Below are positions 34,737 to 43,739 of a stretch of DNA of 64,000 bases, piece by piece; position 1 is the stretch's first letter; every line of letters begins with the position of its first letter. The notes under the pieces were generated by a model. The model ran no database searches, was not told the origin of the DNA, and saw only the letters and a list, made by a program, of their open reading frames with translations. A program made the translations under genes and the position numbers. This DNA comes from Chloroflexota bacterium (lineage in GTDB: Bacteria; Chloroflexota; Anaerolineae; Aggregatilineales; Phototrophicaceae), in contig JACRPS010000005.1 of NCBI GenBank assembly GCA_016223085.1, positions 1 through 64,000 on the forward strand, read 5' to 3'.

Positions 34737-37700
34737 ATGAGCGACGACTTTAACGAACTGCGGCCTCGCAACGAGGATGACGACGACCGTTTCGACTGGG
34801 AAGCGGATGACTCCGAGGACCAGCCAGCGGACGACAGCCTGGGTTTTACCGGCGAACTGTCGTGGCGTCAGGACGTGGAAAAGGCGTTTAACGACCAGTC
34901 TGACGACGCCGGTGACGAGAGCTATGACTGGCGGCGCGGCCAAGCGAACCCGCCCGGCAGCGGCGAACCCGATCTCGAAGCGCTGTTTGGCGGCTGGCAG
35001 GGTCAACCCGCCGCGCCGGAAGGTGACGATGCCGGGTCGCCGGACTGGCTGGCCGGTTTTACTGACGACGAAACCGGGGACGAGGCCGAGCCGGAAGTTA
35101 GCCTGCCGCCCTGGCTGCGCGAGGACGCCGGCGAACCGGCGCAAGCCTCGGCAGATGAACCGCTGCCCGGCGGTGATCTCCCGCCCTGGCTGGCCGACAT
35201 GACCGAACCCGCCGCGCCGCAACCGCCGCTGGACGTGCCGCCCTGGCTGCGCGAGGACGCGCCAGTTGAGCCGCCTGCCGCCCAGACCGGCGATCTGCCC
35301 GCCTGGCTGGATAACCCTGACCTGCCCGCCGAGGAAGCCGAACCGATCCCTGGCGGCGACGTGCCACCCTGGCTGGCCGGGCTGGACGAACCATCCGAGC
35401 CGGAACCGGCCCTGACCGACGATGATCTGCTGGCCGGGCTGGACGAGGCGCTCGGTCTGGTGGAGCCGCCAGCGGCAGCCGCGCCGGACTGGGTGCCGTC
35501 GTTTGACCTGCCCGACGAAGCGCCGACCGAAGCCCAGCCGCCGACCGGGCTGGATGCCTATCTGGTTGACGAAGAAGTAGACGAGGAATTTTTTGCCGAA
35601 GCGCCGGCGGAGCGCGAGGAACTGCCCGACTGGCTGACTGCCGCCGCGCCGACGGCGGAGCAGCCGGCGGAGCCGGTCGCCGGCGATTTGTTCTCCGGTT
35701 GGACGGCAGCGCCCGATGATGAACCGGAAGAAGCCGCCGAAGCCGCCGACATGCCGGACTGGCTGGCCGCAGCCGCGCCCCGGGACGAAGAACCGGCTGA
35801 AGCTGAACCAGCCGCCTTTGACGACTGGCTGCCTGCCCCGGCAGAGTCCGCCGCGCCTGAGGAACAGCCTGCCGGTGATGAAATGTTCACCGATTGGGAA
35901 GCGGTGCAGGCCGCGTTTGAGGAGGACACCGAGGCGGAGAGCGAAGCCGCGCCAGCGGCAGACATGCCGGACTGGCTGGCGGCAACTGCGCCAACCACCG
36001 GGCAAACCGGGCCGACGGAAGCGAAGGATATTTTTGGCGAACTCGGCCTGCCCACGCCGGAAACGGGCTATGATTTCCTCGATCAGCCGACGCCGCAGGA
36101 GGACGTGGATTTGCCGGACTGGTTCGCCCAGCCGGAAGCCTCCGCCGAGCCAAACTGGCTGGACGAACTGGGCGAAGCTGACGTGTCGCAGACCGAAGCG
36201 GAAGAAGCCGCCGCGCCTGCCGATGCGGACATGCTGGCGGCGCTGCGCGATCTCACCGGCGCGTCGGAAAAGGAAGAAGTTGAGGCGCGCGCGCCCGCTT
36301 TTGATGACCTCGACAGCCTGCTGGCATCCTACGAAGCACCGGCGGCGACGCCCGAAGACCGGGCGCTGCTCGACACCCGCATGGACGACATTGACCGGCT
36401 GCTGTCTGACGAGGATTTGGAGCAGATCGCTGCCCGCCGCGCGCCGCGCCCGGCCACGCCGGAAATCACCCCGGAGACGCCGGACTGGCTGACCGAATCG
36501 GGTGTGTTTGTGGGCGGCACGTCAGCGGCTGCGATTTTGCGCAGGCAGGTGGAGAACGAACGACCGTTGGAGGAACTCGACGACCGGCTGCGGGCGCTGC
36601 ACGAGCAGGGACTGGAACTGCCGGCCCCGGCGGAAGAAACGCCGTCCGGCGACCTGCAAACGCTGCTGCCAGGCGTCAACCAGCTCCTTCCGCCCGCGCC
36701 GATTAAAACCGGTCTGACCGGTATCGCCGGTGAAGTGGTACTGTTGCCGCAGCAGGCAGACAAAATCAGGCTGCTGCGGTCGCTGGTGGCGACCGAGGCC
36801 GTGCCCGCGCCCAGGCCGCCGTCTGCGCTTGACCTGACCTACGAATCCCCCAGTTTCGCCGATTTGCTGGAAGACGAGGGTGAACCCGCGCCGGAAGAAC
36901 CCATACCGGCGCCCCGCCCCGCGCGCCGCCTGAAGCTGGGACGGCTGGTGATCGCGCTGCTGGTCGCGGCGGGCGTGGCGCTGCCATTTTTCGTCGGGCC
37001 GCTGCGGGTCGGCAACCTGCCGCCGGCGCAGTTCGGCATGGACAGCCGCCAGCAGGCCGCCTTCGCTCAGATGGACACCGTCCCGCCCGGCAGTTCGGTG
37101 CTGGTCGCGGCGGAATACGGCCCGACCGGCGCGGCGGAACTCGACAGTCTGACCGAGGCGCTGCTGCGCCACGTGCTGCTGAAGGGCGCGCGCCCGGTCA
37201 TCGTCAGCACCAATCCGCTGGGGCTGCTGCACGTACAGAATATCATGGACCGGCTGGCGAGCGACGAGGACTTTGCGGCGCGGCTGAACCGCCGGCTGGT
37301 CGCCAACCGCGATTACACCATCGTCCGCTATCTGGCGGGCAGTGTCGTCGGCCTGCGCGCCTTCAGCGAGAACATCCCCGGCCTGCTGGCGACCGACATC
37401 AACGGCAACCCCACCCATTCGGCGCTGTCGTCGCTGCGCGATTTTGCGCTGATCGTGGTGATCGCCGAACGCGCCGATGATCTGCGCAGTTGGGCGGAAC
37501 AGGTCGCGCCGCTGGCACGCAAGCCGCTGGTGGGGGCGGTTGGTTTTGCCGCCGCGCCGCTGGCCGAACCGTATTCGCTGACCGGCTTCCTGGGGGATCG
37601 CGCCGGAGTGCGCGGCCTGCTGGTGGGTTATGGCGACGCCTACACCTACCGCGCCCAGCTTGACGCGGTGGCGCCGGTGGCGCCGGACCGCCTCCCCACC

Positions 37701-38504
37701 CAGCCGCCCGCGACGCTGCCGCCGACCGAGCCGGTCAGTACGCCGCTGCCCAGCCTGACCCCGGCAGGCGCGGAGCAGCCGGTTGAAGCCACGCCGACCA
37801 GTCCGGCGCCCACGCTCACGGCAACGGTGGATATTCCGGTGGTCGCGCCGACAACAGCGGCAACGGCGACCGAGGTTCCGGCGGAGATCACCGCAGCGCC
37901 CGCCACGCCGGAAGCTACCGCCGGGGCGCAAGGCCTTGCGCCGGAAGCAACGGCAGAAATCCCTGCCACGCCAACGGCCCTGCCCGTGATTATCGGCGTG
38001 GTGGACGCCGGCCAGTCGGTGAACGTGCGGGAAGGGCCGGGGCGAACCTTCGCGCCGGTCGGGGCCGCCCGCCCCGGACAGCGCCTCCAGATTCTGGGGC
38101 GCAACGGCGCCGGCGACTGGCTGCAGGTCCGGCTGGAGGATGGCCGCGAGGGCTGGATTGCCGCCTCGCTGATACGGATTGAAGGCCCGGCCACGCCGAC
38201 GCCGGAAACCGGCGCCGGAGTTGACCCGTATGCCGTCGTCGGACTGATTTCCGACGTGGACGTAATCGCGTTCCAGGCGACGGCCACGCCGGAAGCCACC
38301 GCCGCTGTAAGGGCGCAAGACCTTGCGCCGGAAGCAACGGCGGAAATTCCCGGCGCGCAGGATGTCAGCGTTGGCCCACCGATGCCCTACCGGGACGAAC
38401 GCTGGTACGGGATGACACTCGGCCTGATCGTGATTATCGCCGTGATTGCCATCGGCACCGTCGTGAACGTCATCGGCAGCCTGTTCAGGAGGCGACAGCG
38501 TTGA
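34737..38504 (+). CDS. 1255-residue acidic PxWL-repeat membrane protein with SH3 domain
   Basis: The first 560 residues are acidic and disordered-looking, with at least 14 short motifs of the form (L/V/M)P(P/D/A)WL (for example LPPWLRED, MPDWLAAA, LPAWLDNP). A transmembrane helix (LVIALLVAAGVALPFFVG, about residue 740) precedes a folded extracytoplasmic domain (VLVAAEYGPTGAAELDSLTE ... GARPVIVSTNPLG). Then come a Pro/Thr-rich stretch, a bacterial SH3 domain (QSVNVREGPGRTFAPVG ... GREGWIAASLI) and a final helix (LGLIVIIAVIAIGTVVNVIG). The repeated WL motifs look like docking sites for a partner. The last four bases overlap the next gene's TTG. Confidence 0.82.
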   Translation: MSDDFNELRPRNEDDDDRFDWEADDSEDQPADDSLGFTGELSWRQDVEKAFNDQSDDAGDESYDWRRGQANPPGSGEPDLEALFGGWQGQPAAPEGDDAGSPDWLAGFTDDETGDEAEPEVSLPPWLREDAGEPAQASADEPLPGGDLPPWLADMTEPAAPQPPLDVPPWLREDAPVEPPAAQTGDLPAWLDNPDLPAEEAEPIPGGDVPPWLAGLDEPSEPEPALTDDDLLAGLDEALGLVEPPAAAAPDWVPSFDLPDEAPTEAQPPTGLDAYLVDEEVDEEFFAEAPAEREELPDWLTAAAPTAEQPAEPVAGDLFSGWTAAPDDEPEEAAEAADMPDWLAAAAPRDEEPAEAEPAAFDDWLPAPAESAAPEEQPAGDEMFTDWEAVQAAFEEDTEAESEAAPAADMPDWLAATAPTTGQTGPTEAKDIFGELGLPTPETGYDFLDQPTPQEDVDLPDWFAQPEASAEPNWLDELGEADVSQTEAEEAAAPADADMLAALRDLTGASEKEEVEARAPAFDDLDSLLASYEAPAATPEDRALLDTRMDDIDRLLSDEDLEQIAARRAPRPATPEITPETPDWLTESGVFVGGTSAAAILRRQVENERPLEELDDRLRALHEQGLELPAPAEETPSGDLQTLLPGVNQLLPPAPIKTGLTGIAGEVVLLPQQADKIRLLRSLVATEAVPAPRPPSALDLTYESPSFADLLEDEGEPAPEEPIPAPRPARRLKLGRLVIALLVAAGVALPFFVGPLRVGNLPPAQFGMDSRQQAAFAQMDTVPPGSSVLVAAEYGPTGAAELDSLTEALLRHVLLKGARPVIVSTNPLGLLHVQNIMDRLASDEDFAARLNRRLVANRDYTIVRYLAGSVVGLRAFSENIPGLLATDINGNPTHSALSSLRDFALIVVIAERADDLRSWAEQVAPLARKPLVGAVGFAAAPLAEPYSLTGFLGDRAGVRGLLVGYGDAYTYRAQLDAVAPVAPDRLPTQPPATLPPTEPVSTPLPSLTPAGAEQPVEATPTSPAPTLTATVDIPVVAPTTAATATEVPAEITAAPATPEATAGAQGLAPEATAEIPATPTALPVIIGVVDAGQSVNVREGPGRTFAPVGAARPGQRLQILGRNGAGDWLQVRLEDGREGWIAASLIRIEGPATPTPETGAGVDPYAVVGLISDVDVIAFQATATPEATAAVRAQDLAPEATAEIPGAQDVSVGPPMPYRDERWYGMTLGLIVIIAVIAIGTVVNVIGSLFRRRQR

Positions 38505-39145
38505 GCGCGGAACAGATCGGCCTGTGGGCCGGCTTTATCTTCACCCTGATGATCTTCAGCTACCTGCTGGGCGATAACATCCTGTACCGGCTGGCGGTGT
38601 ACGTTTTTGTCGGTCTGGCCGCCGGCTATGTGACGGTCGTAACGATTGAAAGTGTGCTGCTGCCCTGGCTGCGCGGCACGGTGTTCGCGCCGGAAGCGAA
38701 CCTCGGCCAGCGCCTGCTGGGCCTCGTGCCGATCATCCTGGGGCTGCTGCTCCTGCTGAAGTCGTCACCGCGCCTGGGGCGGCTGGGCAACCTCGCCATC
38801 GCGTTTCTGGTCGGCGTGGGCACGGCGGTGGCGCTGGTCGGCGCGGTCGCGGGCACGCTGCTGCCGCTGGCGGCGGCGACCGGCAGCGGCGTCCGGGTGG
38901 ACGTGCTGAACGGCTTCCTCGCCTTTCTCGGCGTCGCCAGCACACTGGTGTATTTCCACTATCTCGCCCGCCGCAAACCCGACGGCGGCACGACGCGCGG
39001 GCTGGTGGTCCGCGTCATCAGCGCGGTCGGGCAGGGGTTTATCGTGATTACGCTGGGCGCGCTGTACGCCGGCGCGATTTTGACCAGCCTGACGATTTTC
39101 AGCGAACGGGTCGGCTTTATCCTGGCGCGGATTACGGGGGGCTAA
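38501..39145 (+). CDS. membrane protein with seven predicted helices
   Basis: The 214-residue protein is very hydrophobic (LWAGFIFTLMIFSYLLGDNI, LVPIILGLLLLLKSS, VISAVGQGFIVITLGALYAG). No family was recognised. The TTG start overlaps the preceding stop by four bases (TTGA), which indicates coupled translation. It belongs with the operon's other membrane subunits. Confidence 0.75.
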   Translation: MSAEQIGLWAGFIFTLMIFSYLLGDNILYRLAVYVFVGLAAGYVTVVTIESVLLPWLRGTVFAPEANLGQRLLGLVPIILGLLLLLKSSPRLGRLGNLAIAFLVGVGTAVALVGAVAGTLLPLAAATGSGVRVDVLNGFLAFLGVASTLVYFHYLARRKPDGGTTRGLVVRVISAVGQGFIVITLGALYAGAILTSLTIFSERVGFILARITGG

Positions 39146-39148
39146 CAT

Positions 39149-41089
39149 ATGGCGGAACAGCGTTCCGGCTCCATTCTGGCGGTTGATTTTGGCAACGTCA
39201 ACACCCGCGCCGTGCTGCTTGATCTGGTGGAAGGTGTCTACCGGCTGATCGCCCGCGCCGAGACGCGCACGACGGTTGATTTTCCGGCGGGCGACGTGCG
39301 GGTTGGGCTGCGCCGCGCCGCCGAACGGCTGACCGATGTGACCGGGCGCCGGCTGCTCAACCCCGACGGCAGCATCATCACCCCGGAACGCCCCGACCGT
39401 TCCGGCGTGGATGTGTTTGTTGCCACCACCAGCACCGGACGACCGCTGCGAACGGCGGTGGTGGGCCTGGTGCCGGACGTGAGCATCGCCAGCAGCCTGC
39501 GGGCTGCCGCCGGCACTTACGTACAGATCGTGGAAACGGTCAGCCTGGCCGACCAGCGCACCGAAGAAGAACAGCTTAACGCGCTGCTTGCCAGCCGCCC
39601 CGACCTGATTTTTATCGCCGGCGGCACGGAAGACGGCGCGCGTGAGCCGGTGCTGCGGCTGGCGCGGCTGGCGTGTCTGGCCGTGACGCTGGTGCAGCGC
39701 GGCCACAAACCCTCGGTGTTGTATGCCGGCAACAGCGCCCTGATTCCGCGCATCCAGCAGATGTTTAAGGGGCTGACGACCGTTTTTACCGCGCCGAACG
39801 TGCGCCCATCGCTGGATGACGAAGAACTGGAAGGCGCGCAGTTGAAGCTGGCGCTGGCCTTCGACGAACGCCAGTCGCAGCGTGGCAGCGGCTTCGACGT
39901 GCTGGGCACGATGACCAGCATTGGCGTGCTGCCAACCGCGCAGAGTTATACCCTGATCGTGGACTATCTGGGCAAGGCGCTTGGCGGCAACGTGCTGGCG
40001 GTGGACGTGGGCAGCGCAGTCAGCACCCTGTCGGCGTCGGTCGCTGGACAGGTGACGACCGCCATCCGCACCGACATCGGCCTGGGGCACAGCGCCGCCA
40101 CGCTGCTGGAACTGGTCGGCGAGAAGGCGATTCAGCAGTGGCTGCCGTTTGTCCCCGCGCCGGGACAGATTCAGCACTACGCCCTCAACAAGACCCTGCG
40201 CCCGGCTACCATCCCGGAAACGCTGCCCGGGCTGTACCTGGAACACGCCCTGCTGCGCGCCGGCATCCGCGCGCTGCTGGAGGCGGCACGGCCTACCTGG
40301 CTGGGCGATAAAACCGGCCTGCTGCCGGTCTTTGACCGCATCATCGGCGCGGGTTCCGGGCTGACGCGCACCGGCCACCCCGGCTTTAACGCGCTGCTGC
40401 TGCTGGACGCCTTACAGCCCACCGGCATGGCCGTCCTGCAGGCCGACCCGCACGGCCTGATCGCGGCGCTGGGGGCGCTGGCGCCGATCAACGCGGAAGC
40501 GGTGGTACAGGTGCTGGACGGCCTGAGCCTGGAACGGCTGGGCGTGTGTGTCAGCGTGTCCGGCCAGCCGGCTGCCGGTCGCACCGCGCTCAAAATTCGC
40601 ATTACCACCGAAGGCGGCGAAGTGGTACGCCACGAAGTCGCCGGCGGTCACCTGTGGGTTTACCCGCTGGAAACCGGGCGCACCGTACGCGTGGATGTGT
40701 CCGCCGGACGCGGTCTGACCATCGGTGGCCGGACGCGGCTGCGCTTCGCGGCGGATGGCGGCAGCGCCGGGCTGATCTTTGACGCTCGCGGGCGGCCTTT
40801 GCCGCTGGCCGATACACCGGCGGGCCGGGCCGCGCAGATGCCGCTGTGGATTTCAGAAGTGACCGGCGACCCGGCGCGCCCGCTGGAAGCGCCGGGCCAG
40901 AGCGACGAACTGGCGCCGGCAGCGCGCAGCGAACCGCGCCGTGACCGGGTGTTCCCGGCCAAATCTGCTGCCAGAACCGTATCGCCGCGCGGACGGTTTG
41001 GCCGCCGCACCGCGCCGCCACCCGAACCGGAAGCCGGCGACGAACCGGAAGACGACACCCTGAGCGAACTGAACCAGTTGCGCGGGTAA
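39149..41089 (+). CDS. glutamate mutase MutL-like ASKHA-fold protein
   Basis: The 646-residue protein begins SGSILAVDFGNVNTRAVLLD, the phosphate-1 motif of the ASKHA ATPase fold, and has VLAVDVGSAVSTLSAS (second phosphate-like motif) and IIGAGSGLTRTGHP (adenosine-like motif). This matches the MutL family (PF13941), first found beside B12-dependent glutamate mutase. No mutase S or E subunit is nearby, so here the protein is likely repurposed, perhaps as an ATP-driven scaffold on the cytoplasmic side of the membrane complex. The last 120 residues are a Pro/Arg-rich linker. Confidence 0.85.
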   Translation: MAEQRSGSILAVDFGNVNTRAVLLDLVEGVYRLIARAETRTTVDFPAGDVRVGLRRAAERLTDVTGRRLLNPDGSIITPERPDRSGVDVFVATTSTGRPLRTAVVGLVPDVSIASSLRAAAGTYVQIVETVSLADQRTEEEQLNALLASRPDLIFIAGGTEDGAREPVLRLARLACLAVTLVQRGHKPSVLYAGNSALIPRIQQMFKGLTTVFTAPNVRPSLDDEELEGAQLKLALAFDERQSQRGSGFDVLGTMTSIGVLPTAQSYTLIVDYLGKALGGNVLAVDVGSAVSTLSASVAGQVTTAIRTDIGLGHSAATLLELVGEKAIQQWLPFVPAPGQIQHYALNKTLRPATIPETLPGLYLEHALLRAGIRALLEAARPTWLGDKTGLLPVFDRIIGAGSGLTRTGHPGFNALLLLDALQPTGMAVLQADPHGLIAALGALAPINAEAVVQVLDGLSLERLGVCVSVSGQPAAGRTALKIRITTEGGEVVRHEVAGGHLWVYPLETGRTVRVDVSAGRGLTIGGRTRLRFAADGGSAGLIFDARGRPLPLADTPAGRAAQMPLWISEVTGDPARPLEAPGQSDELAPAARSEPRRDRVFPAKSAARTVSPRGRFGRRTAPPPEPEAGDEPEDDTLSELNQLRG

Positions 41090-41092
41090 TCC

Positions 41093-41120
41093 GTAGGGAC
41101 ACGGCATGCCGTGCCCCTAC
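41093..41120. repeat. palindromic core repeat inside the MutL-like operon
   Basis: GTAGGGACACGGCA is followed by TGCCGTGCCCCTAC, a near-perfect 28-bp palindrome. It starts three bases after the MutL-like stop codon. It may set the ratio of upstream to downstream products in the operon. Confidence 0.82.
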
Positions 41121-41183
41121 AGGTAACGGAATTAGACAGGCAGCCCCATGGGACTGCCGCTTATAAAAACAGGACGCCGATTT

Positions 41184-42251
41184 ATGCTCTTTTACCCCGA
41201 TCAGCGCCACATGCTCGAACTGACCACGATTCGCCGGGAGCGCCTGCTGCCGGAAGAGGCGGTCGGCGGCGTGGAAGTGAGCGAAGGCGCGCTGGTGAAC
41301 CTGCGCGACGTGGTTGCCAGCGGCACGATTCCGTCACGCTATGTCATCGTTGAGGCCGCCGAGTTTTTCAACCTGAAACAGCCGTCTGATCTGGACGAAC
41401 TGCTGCAGGTTGAAGTCGGCAGCGCCGTTGACCGGGGGTCGCCGCTGGCGATTCGCCGCAACAAGCGGCTGCTGTCGCCCGTGTCCGGCGTGGTCGCGTA
41501 CATCGGCGATGGCCGCATCATCGTGCAGGAAGCGCCGCAGGAAATCCCGCTGGAAGCCGGGCTGGAAGGGCAGGTCGTCAGTCTGGTGCAGGATCGCGGC
41601 GTGGTGATCGAAACGTCCGGCGCGCTGCTGCAAGGCGTTTGGGGCAACAACCGGCGCACGATTGGCGTGCTGCGGCTGGAGCCGGAAGCCGGTCTGGAGA
41701 CGATTGAGGGCGACCAGCTCAACGTGGAGTACCGGGGCGCGATTGTGGTCACCCGGCGTCCGCTGCGGGAAACCGGCCTGCTGGTGATGGAAGACCAGGG
41801 CTTTACCGGCATCATCGCGCCCAGCATGGACGCCAGCCTGATCGCCCGCGCCCTGGAAGCCAGCGGCGCAGTGATGCTCACCGAAGGGTTTGGCGACATC
41901 CGCATGAGCAACGCCATCCTGAATATGCTGAACAGTTTCGCGGGCCGCCAGGCGACGCTGGACGCTTTTCTGCCCAATCGGTGGGAAGCGCGGCGGCCAG
42001 AGGTTATTATTAATGCGCCGCGTGGCAGCGCGCGCCCCGTGCGCCCGAACCCCGATCTGACCCTTCAGGTTGGGACGCAGGTTCGGCTGACGCGCCCGCC
42101 CAACGCCGGACAGGTAGGCAAAGTCATCCATTTGCCAAAAACCCCCTACCTGTTAGACAATGGATTGCGAGCGCGCTGCGCGCAAGTCGAGCTGGTGACC
42201 GGCGAGCGGGTGATGGTGCCGCTGGTGAACCTCGAAGTTTTTGGTCGGTAA
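41184..42251 (+). CDS. protein with biotinyl/lipoyl-like and KOW-like domains
   Basis: The 355-residue protein has a barrel-like segment RGSPLAIRRNKRLLSPVSG followed by VVAYIGDGRIIVQ (about residues 84-118), shaped like a biotinyl/lipoyl hammerhead but without the Met-Lys-Met attachment site. The C-terminus (VGTQVRLTRPPNAGQVGKV ... VMVPLVNLEVFG) resembles a KOW/SH3-like barrel. The ATG at 41184 is chosen for AGGACG ten bases upstream; ATG at 41148 is possible. It is soluble and probably cytoplasmic, a possible partner of the MutL-like protein. Confidence 0.72.
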   Translation: MLFYPDQRHMLELTTIRRERLLPEEAVGGVEVSEGALVNLRDVVASGTIPSRYVIVEAAEFFNLKQPSDLDELLQVEVGSAVDRGSPLAIRRNKRLLSPVSGVVAYIGDGRIIVQEAPQEIPLEAGLEGQVVSLVQDRGVVIETSGALLQGVWGNNRRTIGVLRLEPEAGLETIEGDQLNVEYRGAIVVTRRPLRETGLLVMEDQGFTGIIAPSMDASLIARALEASGAVMLTEGFGDIRMSNAILNMLNSFAGRQATLDAFLPNRWEARRPEVIINAPRGSARPVRPNPDLTLQVGTQVRLTRPPNAGQVGKVIHLPKTPYLLDNGLRARCAQVELVTGERVMVPLVNLEVFGR

Positions 42252-42284
42252 CGGCACACACCTCGAACCAGAGGAGAGACAATC

Positions 42285-43739
42285 ATGGGATTCGACAGAC
42301 GCGACCTGCAAGACGATGACGACGATTTTAACTTCGACGACTTCGACAACGATGCCGGGAAAACCGACGAAAACGACTTCACGTTTGAGGACGAACCCGG
42401 CGATATCGGTCTCGAAGACGACGATACCGGGTTCGGCTTTGAAGACGAAGACATGCCCGTCATCGAGGAAGAAGAAGTCACCGAAGGGCCGGGCATCAAC
42501 CGCACCTTCATCATCATCGCGGCGTTGATGATCGGCGTGTTTGTCATCGGCCTGATCGTGCTGCTGGTGATTGTCTCCCGTCCCCAACCGCCAACGCCGA
42601 CCGAACTAACGGCCACCTTCATCGTGCAGCAGAACGCGACCACGCAGGCGCTGCTGATCGCCACGCAGACCGCCGCCGTCGAGATCGCCAATGCGTCGGC
42701 CACCGCCGTTGAAATCGCCAATGCCACCGGCACCGCCGATGCCGTCCGCATCGCCCAGGCCGCGACCGAAGCCGCGCTTGCGACGCCGACGCCGTCAGAT
42801 ACGCCCACGCTTGACCCGACGCAGGAAGCCGCCAACGCGCTGCTGACGGCGACCGCCGCCGCGCAGACTCAGGTTGCGGTGGACCTGACCGCCACCGCCA
42901 ACGCCCTGCTGGCGCAGCCGCCGACGCCGGAAGTCTTGCAGCCCAGCGACGTGGCGCTGACCGCGACCGCGCTGGCGATTCTGCTCCAGCCGCCCACGCC
43001 GGGACAGGGCGGCGGCATCATCCCGACGCAGGAAATCCTGGGGCCTGACCCGCGCCAGACACCCGGCGCGCTGCTGACCATCCAGGCGCAGCTTCCGCCG
43101 GACTCGCAGGCCAATGTCCCCGGCTTGCAGCAAACACTGTCCGCCTTGCTGACCCCAGTCGGACAGTTCCCCGGCGCGCAGCCTACACCAGCGGCGCTGC
43201 TGACACTGGAAGCCCAACTGCCACCCGGTTCGCAGGTCAATGTGCCTGGCATACAACAAACACTGGCGGCGCTGCTGACGCCGGTCGGTCAAATTCCTGG
43301 CGCGCAGCCCCCACCCGGCGTGGAACTCACACCGGCGGCGCTGCTGACGCTGGAAGCCCAACTGCCACCCGGTTCGCAGCAGACCGTACCCGGTTTGCAG
43401 CTCACGCTGGCGTCGCTGCTGACTCCCGTGCCTCGCTTCCCAACGGGGGCGGAACTCACACCCGGCGCGCTGCTGACGCTGGCCGTACAGCTTACGCCCG
43501 GCGCGCCCGGCATCTTCAGCACGCCCGGTGTGCAGCCGACCTTCGCCGCGCTGCTGACACCGGCGGCGCTGCTTGGCGGGCAGCAGGTGGTGGGCGTGCC
43601 AACCGCGCTGCCGGAAACCGGCTTCTTTGACGACCTGGCCGCCGGTGGCACCAATGTTGGCGCGTTTGCGCTGATGGCCGCCGGCCTGCTGGCGGTGATC
43701 GTGATTTCGCGCCGCCTGCGCGCCACCAACAGCCGCTAG
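42285..43739 (+). CDS. acidic single-anchor protein with four repeats and LPETG tail
   Basis: The 484-residue protein has an acidic N-terminus (residues 1-68), a transmembrane helix (FIIIAALMIGVFVIGLIVLL, about 73-95) and a Thr/Ala-rich stretch. Four repeats of about 42 residues follow, each built on (P)xALLTLEAQLPPGS and QQTLAALLTPV. The end is LPETG (442-446), a hydrophobic helix and RRLRATNSR, the layout of a sortase cell-wall signal. No sortase gene is in the window. It ends the membrane operon. GAGGAGAGA precedes the ATG. Confidence 0.8.
   Translation: MGFDRRDLQDDDDDFNFDDFDNDAGKTDENDFTFEDEPGDIGLEDDDTGFGFEDEDMPVIEEEEVTEGPGINRTFIIIAALMIGVFVIGLIVLLVIVSRPQPPTPTELTATFIVQQNATTQALLIATQTAAVEIANASATAVEIANATGTADAVRIAQAATEAALATPTPSDTPTLDPTQEAANALLTATAAAQTQVAVDLTATANALLAQPPTPEVLQPSDVALTATALAILLQPPTPGQGGGIIPTQEILGPDPRQTPGALLTIQAQLPPDSQANVPGLQQTLSALLTPVGQFPGAQPTPAALLTLEAQLPPGSQVNVPGIQQTLAALLTPVGQIPGAQPPPGVELTPAALLTLEAQLPPGSQQTVPGLQLTLASLLTPVPRFPTGAELTPGALLTLAVQLTPGAPGIFSTPGVQPTFAALLTPAALLGGQQVVGVPTALPETGFFDDLAAGGTNVGAFALMAAGLLAVIVISRRLRATNSR

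Noticed and set aside
34125-36005. 626-residue minus-strand frame
   Set aside because: It is antisense to the DUF6754 operon genes and arises from the high GC content.
39149-41089. B12-dependent glutamate mutase locus
   Set aside because: Only the MutL-like protein is present; no MutS/MutE or cobalamin-binding motif (DxHxxG) was seen in neighbours.
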